Assembly (NCBI RefSeq): GCF_018139145.2
Contig: NC_059480.1
Coordinates: 11,036,428-11,100,427 of the forward strand
Source: Gymnogyps californianus
Taxonomy: Eukaryota; Chordata; Aves; Accipitriformes; Cathartidae
DNA length: 64,000 nt
Reading direction: 5' to 3'
This document shows positions 1-12,700 of this stretch, piece by piece; the first letter of the stretch is position 1, and every line of letters starts with the position of its first letter. Both the position numbers and the translations under genes were made by a program. A model generated the notes under the pieces. That model searched no databases. It was not told the DNA's origin and saw only the letters and a program-made list of their open reading frames with translations.

Positions 1-668
1 CCCACATCATTGTTGCTTTGCTAAATGAGCTGCAGATAAACACACGGGAAGATTGCCTTAACTTGTTCTGATTTATCATGCTTTGGTTTATATGCCTTCT
101 AAAATTTATTATCTTATATAAAAGAAAGGAACTTTGATTATTTTTCTTATGGAATCCCTGGTGTCCCTTCATGAACTGTTCCTGTTCAGTGCCCATAGAT
201 GTTGATTAAACAGAGCTGAGTGCATATTTCATAACATAGAGAACTTCTCTGTGAGTACTTTTGAAGAAGTTTTAAAATGCTTCCTTACCGGAGGAGGAGA
301 AAAGACAGAAGCATTTCACTTCTTTGTTTCAGCTAACCAGAGTCACAAACTTGCATATTTTTAACACGGCTAACAAATTGAACACTGTAAAGAATCAGTG
401 ATATGTTAGGAATCTAAATGAACAGAGTAGTGCTCTTCCAGGAAATGAACGCGTTTCTGATTTGAGTTTCCATTGATGAATATACAATCACTTATCTTTG
501 CAAGGAAAGACCAACGGAAATGTTTACATTTGTGTGTATATAGAAATTACCTTCAGTATTCACAGACATTGGAGAAAAAAAAATCTAGCAGCCCTTATTC
601 ATGATACAGAGTAGTGCTCAGGATTTCATGATGAAAATGTTTTTGATTTTATTTTTTTTTCCCCCAAG
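1..668 (+). other. MRPL44: 3' part of the last MRPL44 intron
   Basis: AT-rich non-coding sequence that ends in a T-rich then C-rich tract and an AAG acceptor just before the coding exon at 669. The start of this intron and all earlier MRPL44 exons are outside the window. I see no other gene or recognisable repeat in it. Confidence 0.75.
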
Positions 669-840
669 TGATAAGAAGATTATAGCTGAAGGTCCTGGTG
701 AAACGCTGCTTGCTGCAGAGGAAGAAGCTGCCCGCGTGGCACTGCGGAAGCTATATGGGTATACAGAGAACAGGAGACCGTGGGATTACTCAAAACCCAA
801 ACAAGGACTGGCAGCTGAAAAGGCTATCAGCAGTAACTAG
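669..840 (+). CDS. MRPL44: MRPL44 final coding exon (mitochondrial ribosomal protein L44, C-terminus)
   Basis: This is the last coding exon of mitochondrial large-subunit ribosomal protein mL44. The protein has an RNase III-like fold followed by a double-stranded RNA-binding domain and acts in mitoribosome assembly in the matrix. The exon starts after a CCCCCAAG acceptor with one base that completes the previous codon. It then reads [12 protein letters not shown], followed by [15 protein letters not shown], the last helix of the dsRNA-binding domain. A basic tail with [13 protein letters not shown] follows, ending at TAG (838-840). The helix and the ENRRPW tail are what I recognise as vertebrate MRPL44. 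A longer reading frame runs back to an ATG at 601, but those residues are a hydrophobic run from the pyrimidine tract and are intron. Only about 57 residues are visible. The clean acceptor and a poly(A) signal about 140 bases after the stop argue against a processed pseudogene. Confidence 0.88.
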
Positions 841-976
841 ATGATAAAAGACATTTCTGGTTTCTCTTAAGAATTAATGGCTTCCGTGCTGAATATAGAT
901 GTATTTAGGAAAGCAAAATTCAGTTTGGTTTTCTGATCTTTGGTGCTTGAAATTTTCAAATCAAATATGGTATTAA

Positions 977-986
977 AATAAATAAA
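977..986 (+). terminator. MRPL44: MRPL44 poly(A) signals (two overlapping AATAAA)
   Basis: Two overlapping AATAAA hexamers lie 137 bases after the MRPL44 stop codon, followed by a T-rich stretch. This gives a short 3' UTR of about 160 bases. A further good signal at 4107 could serve a longer 3' UTR or another transcript. Confidence 0.75.
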
Positions 987-3190
987 GTCTTTTCCTTTTG
1001 CACAATGTTTAATATTTGCTGATTTCCCTACACATAACAAAAGTACCCTCATTCTGAATTTTTGCCTTTTGGCTGAGAAGTTTTTCCATACATCACAGGA
1101 GACCGTTTTTAATGATGCTTAATAACGTGTGACAAAATCTCACTGTACAGAAAAAGGTTTCATGAGTACTTCCTTGGAGATTGTTTTGAGGGTATTGATA
1201 ATAAGATGAGTTGAATTACATAGGCAACATCGGTCTTTGGATTGCATCTGGATTCATTTGTCCTTGACCTTGTGAAAACATCAAATGTGATGTGGATGAT
1301 ACTGACACTGCTGGTGATCCAATTTAAAAAAAAAAAGTGCAAATGACACTTTTGATGTCTTACTGCTTGCATACAAATTTTATTTGCCGTACACATTGGT
1401 TTCTATTGTTGGAGCACGCTCTGAAAGAGGTTGTGTTTTTAATTTTAAAATTTCTAAAAATTTCTCTATTGCAAAACTAGAAATAAGTGAAAATAAGGAT
1501 CATGGAGGCCTGAACCCAAAGAAATAGGAGAATGTGTTTTAATGATAAGCTGTTAGATAAGCTACAGCCTTCTCTTTTCTTTTTTCTCTTTTTGGTATTT
1601 TTCCTGTTTAGTCCAGGTACTTCATTTTTCTCCTGTCTTTTGGCTGCTTAATTTAAGTGGTCACGTGACTGAAGTATTGGATTCAGTGAAATCAGTGTTT
1701 GTTTTGTTTGCACCATCTGTAGCTGTTCTAATGTCACTCCAAGTAAATGGAAAGCACTTAGGAATAACTCGGGTACCTGCATGACGTTCCTATTACATGT
1801 CATAGAAACTCAGTATGTGTACCAGAAGACAACATATGCATGAGGACTGTGACTCTCTTGGAATAATTTCCTTTAAAATTGAGTGAGAGTCTATTACAAA
1901 CTGGGACTGAGCCCTCGAAGGAAGAAAGGAGGAAGCTGAACGTAGGACAGTGGTTAAAGGAGCGTTTCCTGCCTTATCGCATTGGGAGCACTGGTTGTAA
2001 AAAAAACAAAACAAAAAAAAAAAAAAAAAGGACAACAGGTAAATGTGCCTTCACTAACCGGACAAAAAAAATACGCGGGTGGTCTTTCAGAGAGGTTTGA
2101 TGTTACTGTCTGTAACAACGTGCATCCGTTGCCTTCGGCCCCCAGGATGGATTTACGTGAAGGACATGTAGCAGCGAGAGGTGCCGGGCTGCAGCGGTGG
2201 CTGCTAAGCAGCTCTGTGGTACAGCGCAGGTGGCCCGTTCCCTGCTGCCCCTGGCGTGAGCATGAGTTGTGACTCTGGTCTGCTCGATGGGAACAGATTT
2301 ATTCGTGTATTCAAGCAAAAGAACTGGTGGTCTGCGATTCGTGTCTGTCTTCAGGATTTGGTGTGACCTGCATCTTAAGCGCGTATAAAACACTTATGTG
2401 GCTGGATAGCAGCGAAACCTGTCTGCTGCATTCTGGCATGGGAGATTACATGTGTGAAAGCTTGAATATGAAAAGGAGAGCAGAAAGATCGGTCTAGCAT
2501 AAAATATGCATAAAATTGCTTGTGTTAAGTGAAAAATTCCAGCTAGGAAATCTATTATCGCTTATATAAGCAAAGCCAGTAAGGTCACTATATTCCAGGG
2601 GAATAATAGCAAAATCTGAAAAGAGGATAGAAATTACTCACACTATTTTTAGTTTCCAGATGAGGTATTTCTCTTACCTTTACCTATTTTAAAAGGACAA
2701 TAGTGAAGGTGGTTTTTTTTACATCCGAAGTTTGATCTACCTACTATTTTTTCTATACACATTTATGTATTTTGAGAGAGAGAAAAAAGCAATTTTCTGG
2801 CAGTTTACCTTAAAAGAATGTTTAAGACCTGCTTGCTCTGGCTTTACAGTTTGGAATACAGGCATAAGTCCTAGGAGAAGTGGATTACTGAATAGTGTGT
2901 TGGAAAAAAACTGAGTAATGCAAGATAAATGAATTTATTGTGTAGTACATGTAGGGAGTGTCTTAAGCTCAAAAGACAGTTTGGGGACATGGAAAGAAAA
3001 GACTGGGTTTTTATAGAGGTGTGAGTAAAAAAGGAGTTTTTATAAGAAAACTTGTCCTATTTTCAAGCTTCCAAAGGTCAGAAAAGCATTTTATATGGTA
3101 TCTGTGCTTTAATTTCTGGCACTCAAGCACATATTTAAGGATTTACCATTGTAGTAGTGGGATCATTTACATACTTCAGGTTAATAACTT

Positions 3191-3213
3191 CTTTTTTTTT
3201 CTTTTTTTTTTTT
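3191..3213. repeat. Poly-T tract
   Basis: Nearly pure T run (9 T, one C, 13 T) in intergenic DNA. It may be an ordinary homopolymer or the A-tail of an insertion on the other strand. No element body is recognisable beside it. Confidence 0.7.
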
Positions 3214-3475
3214 CCTGAATCAGTAGCCGTAAACAATATCTAAGTGGTATTAAAAGATTGGTTAGATTTACAGAAATCAGTATCTACAAAGTCTGGTGAA
3301 AACGGCAGCTTTTCTTCTGCGAGAAACATTGTTCATGAAATTCCATGATAGTTTCATTGTCTGAAAAGTACTTTGTAAGCTTCTTGCATTGGTTCTGACC
3401 CAGGTGCTGGGTACAAGTGCATTTACGTCTCCCAGTGGTTGTTCCTTTTTAAATCACATTTTATTTGTCTTTCAG

Positions 3476-4130
3476 AGAAGACAACAGATCAAGCAGCATG
3501 TCAATAACTGACTGACAGAAAGGAATCAGGACAGTTTATTCTTGCAACCCACTGAACAACTCATTGATTATTGTTATGAATATTATATTTGTAAACTTAC
3601 TTAACGGTAGAAAAGGATATGTTCTTTAGCATTTATGGAATTTTGGAATAGGTTAACATCATCTCAAGAGTCAACTTTGATTAGGCTTTTCTGTATGCTA
3701 CCTTTTAACCTTATGTGATGCAGATATTTCTGTTACTGTATTTGCATTTGTCCTTCCTTTAACTCATTCAAACCTTATCTCATAATCAAGATTTTTTTGT
3801 TAAGTGAAAATTATAATTGGTAAACCAGAACACAAATAACAGTATTTCTGCACTAACTTAAAATATGATGTCATGTGTGTGCTAACAGCTACTTTTTGGC
3901 AAAAGTACAGTGCTATATGCTAACCCTTTTTTTAGCCTCCTTTTCCTTCTTGATCTTTGTATTAATTCGCATAAGTATGCTAATATGCTTAGACATAGCT
4001 ATAAGTTGAATTATGAAAGAAATGGACTAGTAGTCGTTAATCCATTAAAAGCAATGGCAGTTTTGCTATTGATTTTGGTCTGGACTTGGTTTCACTCCAA
4101 ATGTTAAATAAAGTCAGTGTGTGAATAGTC
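3476..4130 (+). other. Possible orphan 3' terminal exon with poly(A) signal
   Basis: A pyrimidine-rich tract with a TTCAG acceptor precedes a very short open stretch. In one frame it reads RRQQIKQHVNN and stops at 3509-3511. About 600 AT-rich bases follow, then AATAAA at 4107-4112 with a GTGTGTG element just after it. This looks like a terminal exon plus 3' UTR, but I do not recognise the peptide. It could be an alternative last exon of MRPL44, part of a long MRPL44 3' UTR, or chance. No expression evidence is available here. Confidence 0.25.
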
Positions 4131-5364
4131 TTGGATTACTCTGTTTCTGTCATCTAGATCCTTTGTCTTTTTCTTGAAAGTGTTTTAAAAGTGATTTTAT
4201 TTTGAGAAAGGTAAGAGAAGTTCTACTGTATTGGTCCCAGCTAAGTAATTGGAGAAAAACTTCTTAATATGCTTTCATGCACTTTTGTTAAGTTACTTCT
4301 GTTCTCAGTATGTGCTTTTGTGCCTGTGTCTCGAGCTGTTCAGTAATGTGACTGAACGCTCTGTATTATCTCCTTGTTTTCAACCGCAGCTGCTTCTGGT
4401 TACAGTAACCAGATATTTTGCTGTAATTTTCTCTTAAAAAAAAAAAAAAAGTCCAGGAATAATTCTTGTGTTAATTGTTGCTGTGACTTAAAGGCAGGAG
4501 ATTAAAATACAATCACTTTACAGTTAACTCCATGTTAATTTGGAGTTTGAAATTGCTGGTGAAAAGTTAAAGCTTTTATTGAAATTCCTTATATCAAACT
4601 CTTTTGTTTTTTAGGATAAATCAAAAATTTAAATAAGCTGCTCTGGTGTTATATTGCTATAAAAAGCCATGAAGAATTCAAAACATCAAAAGATGTGTTG
4701 TCATTCTTTTTGCAGGGCAGGGGGAGAGGGATGATGCAGTACAGAAACATTGGAAGAGCCCTACTTGTTCTTGTCCTTAACTTTACTGAGTGCTGTGGTA
4801 AACTTTAAACAGGCTCTAAACTATTTGGTTTCTCTTACATCTGAGCTTTAAAGTTTAATATTAAGGGATGCATTTAGTGTAGAGAAGCGAACATCTAAGG
4901 ACAGATTGTTTTTATCTTTTCAAATTGATTCCACTGATCTAATGGCACTAGTTTTGTGTGTTTACCATTTCAGCTTGTCTAAGAAATTGTTGATAAAATG
5001 GGAAGAAAGAATGGTCACCAGCTGGTCAGTAAATAGCCACTGTCGTAGTGCAAAGTTGCACAGTGGAAACACAGTTGATCTGTGTGACAGAATCAGAGCA
5101 TTGAAGGCTGTCGGTGATTCTTTAAATTACGGGGCATACTGCAATGCAGCTCTTCGTGGTGCACCTAAAAACTGGGGCTCGTCTTCTTTGGGAAAAGGGT
5201 AGCTCTAGGGAGAAGGTAAACGTTATCATCCCTTCTATTTTTGTGTAATAAGTGTAACGTTTCTGCCAGTGTGTGGCAGCTATGCTTGTGACTATGCTCT
5301 TGAACTTCCAGGTTTATGTTCAAATATGTTATCTGAATTAACTACAGTGCAGGTATTGTACGAC

Positions 5365-5650
5365 TGTCGGGGACCTCCTGGATCATCAAGACAATCCATC
5401 ACCATCATAGCTATGTCATAGGATCCTTTTCCTAAGCAGGCTGAGCTCCATTTTAGAAGCACTAGATCTTTTGCTCTTGTTGCACCAGCTGGGGACAATT
5501 ACAGAACCTCAATGTTCTGCTATGGAAATTAAAAATTATGCCTTACCTCTGTAAGTATTCATTGCCAGTTGCACTCACTTGTTCTTATGCCAGTGTTCTT
5601 TATCAGAAGAAATCTTGATTTTATTGACGTTGTGAGAATTTTGCATTTAA
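5365..5650 (-). mobile_element. Ancient CR1 LINE fragment (3' part)
   Basis: The + strand resembles the reverse complement of an old amniote CR1 family. It shows GACCTCCTGGATCATC, then a TCCTTTTCCTAAGCAGG block, then CACTAGATCTTTTGCTC, then a degraded TTGTTCTTATGCCA block, in the order expected for that family. It is much diverged and has no intact coding capacity. The family is assigned from memory, and the edges are approximate. Confidence 0.55.
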
Positions 5651-6265
5651 TTCCAATAAGATGAAAATTTCATCAAGTTTCGAACGTGCTTGAGAGTCCC
5701 TCTTTATACGGCATCTCAATAGCTCTGCAGTCCTATGTTTTCCCCTAATTAGACTGGGATGCTTGTATAAATCAGAGCAACATTTGTTTTTATAACTTGA
5801 GTAACGTATTTTAGGTTAATCATTACCTGACATTTGTAGTTTAATACTCTTTGTCCTGAAGGCATGATTGTTGTTTGAAGTACTTAATTTTGGTACTTTA
5901 TATAGGCAACCAAAATTAATCACATCAATAGGTAGGTGTGTCTATTAAAAAATGGTATTCTCAATAGTCATTCAAATGACTTAGCCAATTTTTATGTAGC
6001 ATTTCTAACTCTTAAATTAAAACATGCATACTTGCAAAAAAAAAAGTTCTGAAAGAATGTTTTGATATCCAGCTTGAAAGAAAGTTTTTAACACTAATGC
6101 GAGTTGTTTCAGTAGAGAGAGACAATAGTTAGCTATGGTCCTTCGCTTCTGGCAACAGCTTCTATAGTTTCATGATTCACACGTATTTAAATAAGCACGG
6201 AATCAAATCTTCGGTTTGTCAACACCAGTGTATTTGTCTCTTTCTGTAGGCTGTGGCTAGCACTT

Positions 6266-6279
6266 GGGGGGGGGGGGGG
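6266..6279 (+). repeat. Poly-G run of 14
   Basis: Fourteen consecutive G residues in AT-rich intergenic DNA. Such a run can form a G-quadruplex and is prone to length change and sequencing error. Confidence 0.85.
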
Positions 6280-7524
6280 AAGTGCCTCTGGCAATTTTTC
6301 CACCTTATAGAAGCGAGAAAAGAAATACTTTGACTGATGTGGGAGATCAGGTTCTGAAGTTTCTAGGTTTGGAAGTTTTAAAATGTTCTGCTCTTGCTTA
6401 TTTGACCATTTCTAGAGAATGATGCCACCATTCACGTAGTACATAGTAAGTGATAATAGACCCACTGCCACATTGAGCTGACAGTTTTGTGGGGACATAT
6501 CTGGATTTGTGATTAATATCTCTGAGGTAATGCAGCGGATATTGCCAGATGACACAAATAATTAAGCCTAGTTGAATGAAAAATCATTACGTGTTCCTCG
6601 AGGCTGAAGGAAGCACACTAGTGGAGCACCACTGTCCTACATTAGACCTAAACCTATGAGAGAAAATTGAGGGTAATTGGAGTTCAAAGATACCATTCTG
6701 CAATCTGTTCTTGTGGAGTATCTCCTTCATGGAGGCAGCCCTACGCAATTAAGAAAATACTAATGAAACTGAGGAAGTGTTACAGAATTGTCCTGTAAGA
6801 GGAGGATTAACCAGGGGGAAGCATTCTCACCAACAGAGGGCAATAATTTGTCTCAAAGTTCTCGCTTGGTCCAATAAAGAAATTCGGTTACTTTAATGAT
6901 AATTTCAATAGCAAGAACTAGGAGGCACAGCTTTCTCCTCTAAGTTATCAGCAAAAATACCAGTGCTTAGGGTGATAACGTAACAAAATGATTTGTAGAA
7001 ATAATTCCAATGTCAGAGAATGTTTAAGGAGGAAAAGAGTCCAGAGAGAAAATGGCTTCATTTGTTGAGAGCTAGTCGAATGCTAACGGAAATTATTCTC
7101 TCTAATTTCAAGTGATAGGAACTGAAAATGTTTAAAAAATAACTTCTTTTAATAGTCCACGAGAAAAAAAAATGCTTCCGTAATCTAAAAGTGTGTATCT
7201 GAAGGTTGCTTATTCCATTACACAGGCCTCCTGCATCAAGTAACGACTGTGGCAATGAGCTTAACAGAACTACTTTTATAATTTGATTGGGCTTTCATCA
7301 CTAGGAGGCTAATGGTTTTAGATTGGAGTGATTTACCTATCATTTTCTGTTTATAATATCAGAGTACAGTTCAGTTTTGCTTATATGTTTCTTTTGCAGT
7401 AGAAATATATGTTAAATATTTCATTTCTATCTCGTATATCATATGATGCTATTTCAGCATGTTTCCAATCAGGCAGAGATGTTCAACAACCTGTGTCTGC
7501 CAGGCAATGAGACAATACTGGGCA

Positions 7525-7542
7525 GGGGGGCGGGGGGGGAGG
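7525..7542 (+). repeat. G-rich tract
   Basis: Six G, one C, eight G, then AGG. It is a potential quadruplex-forming site in intergenic DNA with no nearby gene. Confidence 0.75.
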
Positions 7543-9741
7543 AATATGACATTCATATTGGCATTTAGCAGATCCTCACATGGCAATTCATTATTGCTTC
7601 TATTGCTGCTTTTATTACTTTAGGATGAACCTACCCTAGATGCACATATCCATATAGTTTTGCTTCAAGACCCATGGCATAGCATATTTTTCTTCCAGCT
7701 GCTGAGAATCTGCACTGACCCTCGGTGTCCTGTGACTTCAGGCATGATGTCTAAGTGAGGTTTGTGATAATTTCCTTGATTCAGTCTGTGTGCCGCATGA
7801 ACAGCAGGCAGGCTGCTGGAGCTCATTGAAATCTAGACCAGTAGCAAAACTGTTGATTGCTCCCAGCTTTCAGACGTAGGTAATTTATTTCATGGTTTAT
7901 TTCTTTGAGAGATTCTTGTGGAATTTATCAGTTCTTAATTGGTTATTTCAACTGCCTACTGCAAGCTTTGCTGTAAGATCAAGTGTTTAGGAGATGATCA
8001 TGGATCAGGTTGAATTTGATTGATCTCATTACCTCATGAGAGATAAAAACAGGCAATTTAAAAATAACAAGTTTGAACATTTTTTCTTGACTGGAGTACT
8101 ATACTCATCATTTCCTAGTAACCAAAAACATCAGCAGTAGATTAAAAAAGAAAAAAGTATAAAATTTGGAATAAGCTTCAAAATTTTCCTCTAGAGAAAA
8201 ATTCCCCCTATTGCAGAAGGGATTTGCTGCTAGTGACAGAATCCACTGCTGAATTATCTGAGACTTACCAGATTCTTTTTGAAACCTGCAATGAATGCTT
8301 TTCATACTTCAACATAATTTCCATTTTTGAAGCATAGCAATACATCCTTTTAACATGAAAATGTCATTCCAAAGAGTTCACATTGACAAATGGTTATTTG
8401 GATTTCATTATACAAGGGGATGAAACTAGCTGTAGAGAGGACCGAGGGCAATTGTGGCCGTTGCCTGGCAGTGCTAAGAGGCTCTAGCAAAGAAAGAAAA
8501 CACACAGTATTTTGGAGCAGAGCTGAGATTGTGGTCAATACTCTGAAAATTCATTGACTGTTAGGTGCTCAGTTTATAATGAGGATGAAATAAAAAGGAT
8601 TAAACTCTTTGACAGGTGGGTTTGTACAGTGATCTCTAGGAATGATGGAAAGAGTAGGAGTGTAAAACAAAGAGTTTACCCTGGCAACTGGCTAGGTCAG
8701 TAACAATGGAAACTTTTCATTAATTACTATGAAACCTTTCTCTATTAATCATTACTTTGCTTAAATTGTTTTATTTTTGAATGGTTACCCTTATAATCCT
8801 AACTCTGAATTACCAAAGTTGTGGTCCAGGCCCTGCACCTAGAGCCAAGCGCGCAGCACTGAACGGCAGCTGGTAGCTCATCAGCGTGGCCGGGCACACA
8901 CCTCCTCTATCTCTCGCCTGCATGTGTCGACGTTTCAGTTGGGCAGTTATCTGTGTGCACAAAGGTACGCGCAGGGAGGGAAAAATAAACTGAAGGGTAG
9001 TTCTGGCATCAGAGCAACATTTATAAGCTGGCTATGAATACACTGAACCTGAAAAATTGGAAAGCTGGACCTTAAGTGATAAAGTACTGAGGTCTGAAAC
9101 AACCCCACACAAAGAGGAGTAGCATGCAAAAACTCCTATATATTCATAAAGTGGATCTTGATAATTTAGGAAAGTCAGGGTAAACTTAGAGAGTTCTAAG
9201 GAAAGTATACCAACAGTGTCACAAATTCTAACAATTACAAGAGACTTGATTAAAAGTCCTAAGTTGTAAGAAATACTATGCTTACCTAATAGCTTCCGAA
9301 ATAGCTTTTTTTTCCATATTTGTGATGATTTCTTAACTGTCAGGTTCCTTTTCCCTGCCAATTTTCCTCATCCATGGTAGTCTGGAGGAACTTGGTTTAG
9401 TTTTTTTCATTTGTTTAAAAATCTCTTGCACATCGGGGGCTGTATTTCTCAAATTCCTGTGTTTATGTCAGTAAGACGCTGCTCTTTAAGAACTAGGGTC
9501 TTGCTCTGAGCGGACATTTTCCCAAATTTTTCATTCACTGTGCTGTTTCAGAATATTTATTCATTCTCTTCCATTAATTCCCTTGTCCACAAACAAAACA
9601 GAAAAAACCAAACCAAAACAAGGTTTTGTTCTAGTCAGGCTGCAATAATGTTCTGAACACTTACTCTTTTCCAGTTGCCAAAACACAGTATGTGGAATAT
9701 TACTATGCCCACCATGCCTTAATTGGTAATTTGTTTCTGGG

Positions 9742-9769
9742 GTTTGTTTGTTTGTTTGTTTTGTTTTTT
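9742..9769 (+). repeat. GTTT microsatellite
   Basis: Four to five copies of a TTTG unit followed by a T-rich tail. It is a simple repeat in intergenic DNA. Confidence 0.75.
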
Positions 9770-12700
9770 AATTTAATTTATTTAAGCATGTAACCAGTAA
9801 ATATTAAATATTCCTGTCATGTCATGAAAAAAGCTGCTTTTTCATGTCAAGTCATTTTGGTTAAGTCACATGCTGATGAGCATTTCTCTTTTTCCTCTCG
9901 GTTAAAAAAGAGTTTTTCTAATTGGCAAGTACTTTCAAAATCTGCATTCTCAATTGAAATTCACACACGTTGTTTCAGAGACATGCCCGTCATTGCCACT
10001 TAACCAGAGAATGCATTCTTGAAAGAAATCTTAATTTTTTTTTTAAGCTGTTTGTATCTACAACTGTGGCTTGCAGTGTTGAAAACAGTCAGTTCAAGGC
10101 AAGAAACTGCAGGTGCTCTTGCTGTACAGCAGAATATACAAGAGGCCTGAATGTCAGGGGATTCACTTTTCTTGTTAACTTAATTATTCTAAACAACAAT
10201 TTGAGGGTTTGTCCTTTTACTTCCAAACTAAATGACATGGAGAGAAAGTGCTAAAATGTTACTAGTTTTAGCAGTATTTTTCCCATGTGTGGATTGACAT
10301 TAGGCTTCTCCTGCAGAAAACCTCCCTTAAGAGGATATTTGCAGCTACCAGGGATTATCCGTATCTATTCACTGCAACTGCACTAGCCTGTGCTACATTC
10401 TCTGGGGGATTTTTTGTTTGTTGTGCATCTTGTTAGTGCCCTTACTTTTAACCTGTTAATACTACCAGTCATAAAGCCCTTCTCTCTGCAGTTTGGACAA
10501 GACAAATTCTCAGGGATTCATGGAAAAATCTTGGTGGCAATATCTCAGATTTTAAAATTACAGTAGTGGGAAACATTACGCTAAATTTGAAGGATCAGGT
10601 TTCCTTTTGTAGTCCACTTCTAAACTATTTTCTTTCAGCAACAGGATGGGGCTGAACTTAATTTTCCCATATTCACATTACATAGCTTATTTTCTTTATT
10701 CTTCTATTTGAATGTCTGTCATCTGACAGCTCTGTTTCCCAAATTTCCCTATTTTATGTCCGTCTCCATTGCTTTGCTCTAAGATACTGTTCTTTTTCAT
10801 CCCACTTCAAATCCAAATGGAAGTTTCCATGATTTTTAGTTATTCTGATACTTGTTATATTCATTGATTTGTTCAGTGCAGTGTACAAAACTCTTAGTTT
10901 ATCAGGCAAGATTCAAACACTACTATATTGGAGTCACTGATTTACCATCTCAGTGTTTCAGATAATGGAGTGCATGATAGGTATTTTGTGGCTTGTCTTG
11001 GCATCTCAGACTCAGCCCACTTTTTCCTTCCTTTTTGACCTTTTTCATTCTTTATATATTCAGGTTGACTTAGAGAATTAGAAAGTTTTGGACCTGTTTT
11101 CTGTGTGTAGATTCCAGTTGTAAACATTGTTTCAGGATTACCACGAGCACTGAAGGACACCTGCTCAGAACACTTAATTCTACTCTAGTGTTCCCCAAAT
11201 CAGCCCTCAAGTGATGTTTATTAAAAGAATTAAAATTTTAGGGAAGCCTGAAGGAGAATATGTGAGTTTTGTAAAGCATGGGCAAATAAAAGAACACTGG
11301 TTGAAAATACTACTTCTCCTGTCTATTTTCATATCGTGTTTCCCTCACTGAAGATGCTTGTCAAATTACCTGTAATTCTTTTTGCGGAATCTAAGGCAGT
11401 TCTAAGACAGCACAAACCAATAGTAGTTTCCACAAATTAGACTGACTAATCAATAATTTAGATTCATTAGTGGAAAGGAACAAAGGCCTCCCTTCATTCC
11501 CGTGGGAGTTTTACAGAAAACAGGCAGGAAATGCTCATCATCAAGTGGAAAAGGTACTGAAGAATTGAACTTGAAAATACACTGGGCTTTAAATACAAAT
11601 CTCATTCATAGGTCAAGAAATAAGTTATGTTATGTAAACTTTAATGTGAAAATTAAGTTGTTCCTGTTCAGAGAGCTGGGAGAGCATTTCCTGGTTTAGT
11701 ACTTTACATAGTCAAATAGTACAGAAATTGTTGGTGGTTTAGATATCTATTTAGATTCTGTCTCTCCCTCTTCTAATTTAGAACCAAAAGTTAGACAGAG
11801 TTAAACGGTCTTTCTATCATCGAGGTCTGTCTTTCAGCTCTTTGTCTCCTAAGGTCATTTGTTTGCTTCTTTCTCGCTTTATTCATATCGGTTCCACAAC
11901 CTCTCTCTTCTACCTATAGGCTCTAGGCTGCCTTGTGTATTGCTAACATTCCCATGGGCAGTTCCAGCAAATGTAAAATATGATATGGCTTACCATTATT
12001 TTTCTATTGCTGTTTATAGGATCAATTATGAATATACTCCCTTTTCAGTTTAAAGGGTTCCACTCTCCTCTGGCATGTTCCTCTGAAAGGACGCATGAAA
12101 CAATCATTTTACAAAAAGTCCTGTGATTTGTGGTACAGTTTATAAAGCATCATTCAACGACAGGATCTTACAGAATAATGATAAACCAATACAAATCAAA
12201 ATCCGTAACAGAAACATTGGCATATACCCTAAAAATAAAGGTACGGTAAAGATGAACTTAAATATAAAACACATTCACCTCGCATACAAGATATTCTTAT
12301 GACAGATGTTTTGCTTTCACTGCAACTGTATATAGGCATGTTCTTTCCACTACCTAGTCTGTGATTACAAACTGGAATATGATCTTGTACACTTAAGGCA
12401 TGATGGAAATTCAAGAACTGTGTCAAATAAAGGGGCAAGGTTGAAATATTGATAACCTTTCAACATCACTGACCAAGCTAGAAAGCAGGAAGAGAATAAT
12501 GCATCCTCACCTATCAAAATTTCTCACTAAAATTAAAAAATGAAAAAGTCCTGTGACTTTGGAACCAGTCAGTCTGCTGAAATGTCCTCCCTGGATGTGA
12601 AAACCTCCTGTTGAACTAGACTGGATTACACTGTGAGCTGGGACAATCCTGCACTCAAAAATCCCCCACTGAAAAAAAAGAAAACCTGTTCTTCACTGAG

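Noticed and set aside
601..668. Upstream in-frame ATG extending the MRPL44 exon
   Set aside because: The extra residues are encoded by the T/C-rich tract of the acceptor and do not resemble MRPL44; homology begins at the AAG acceptor.
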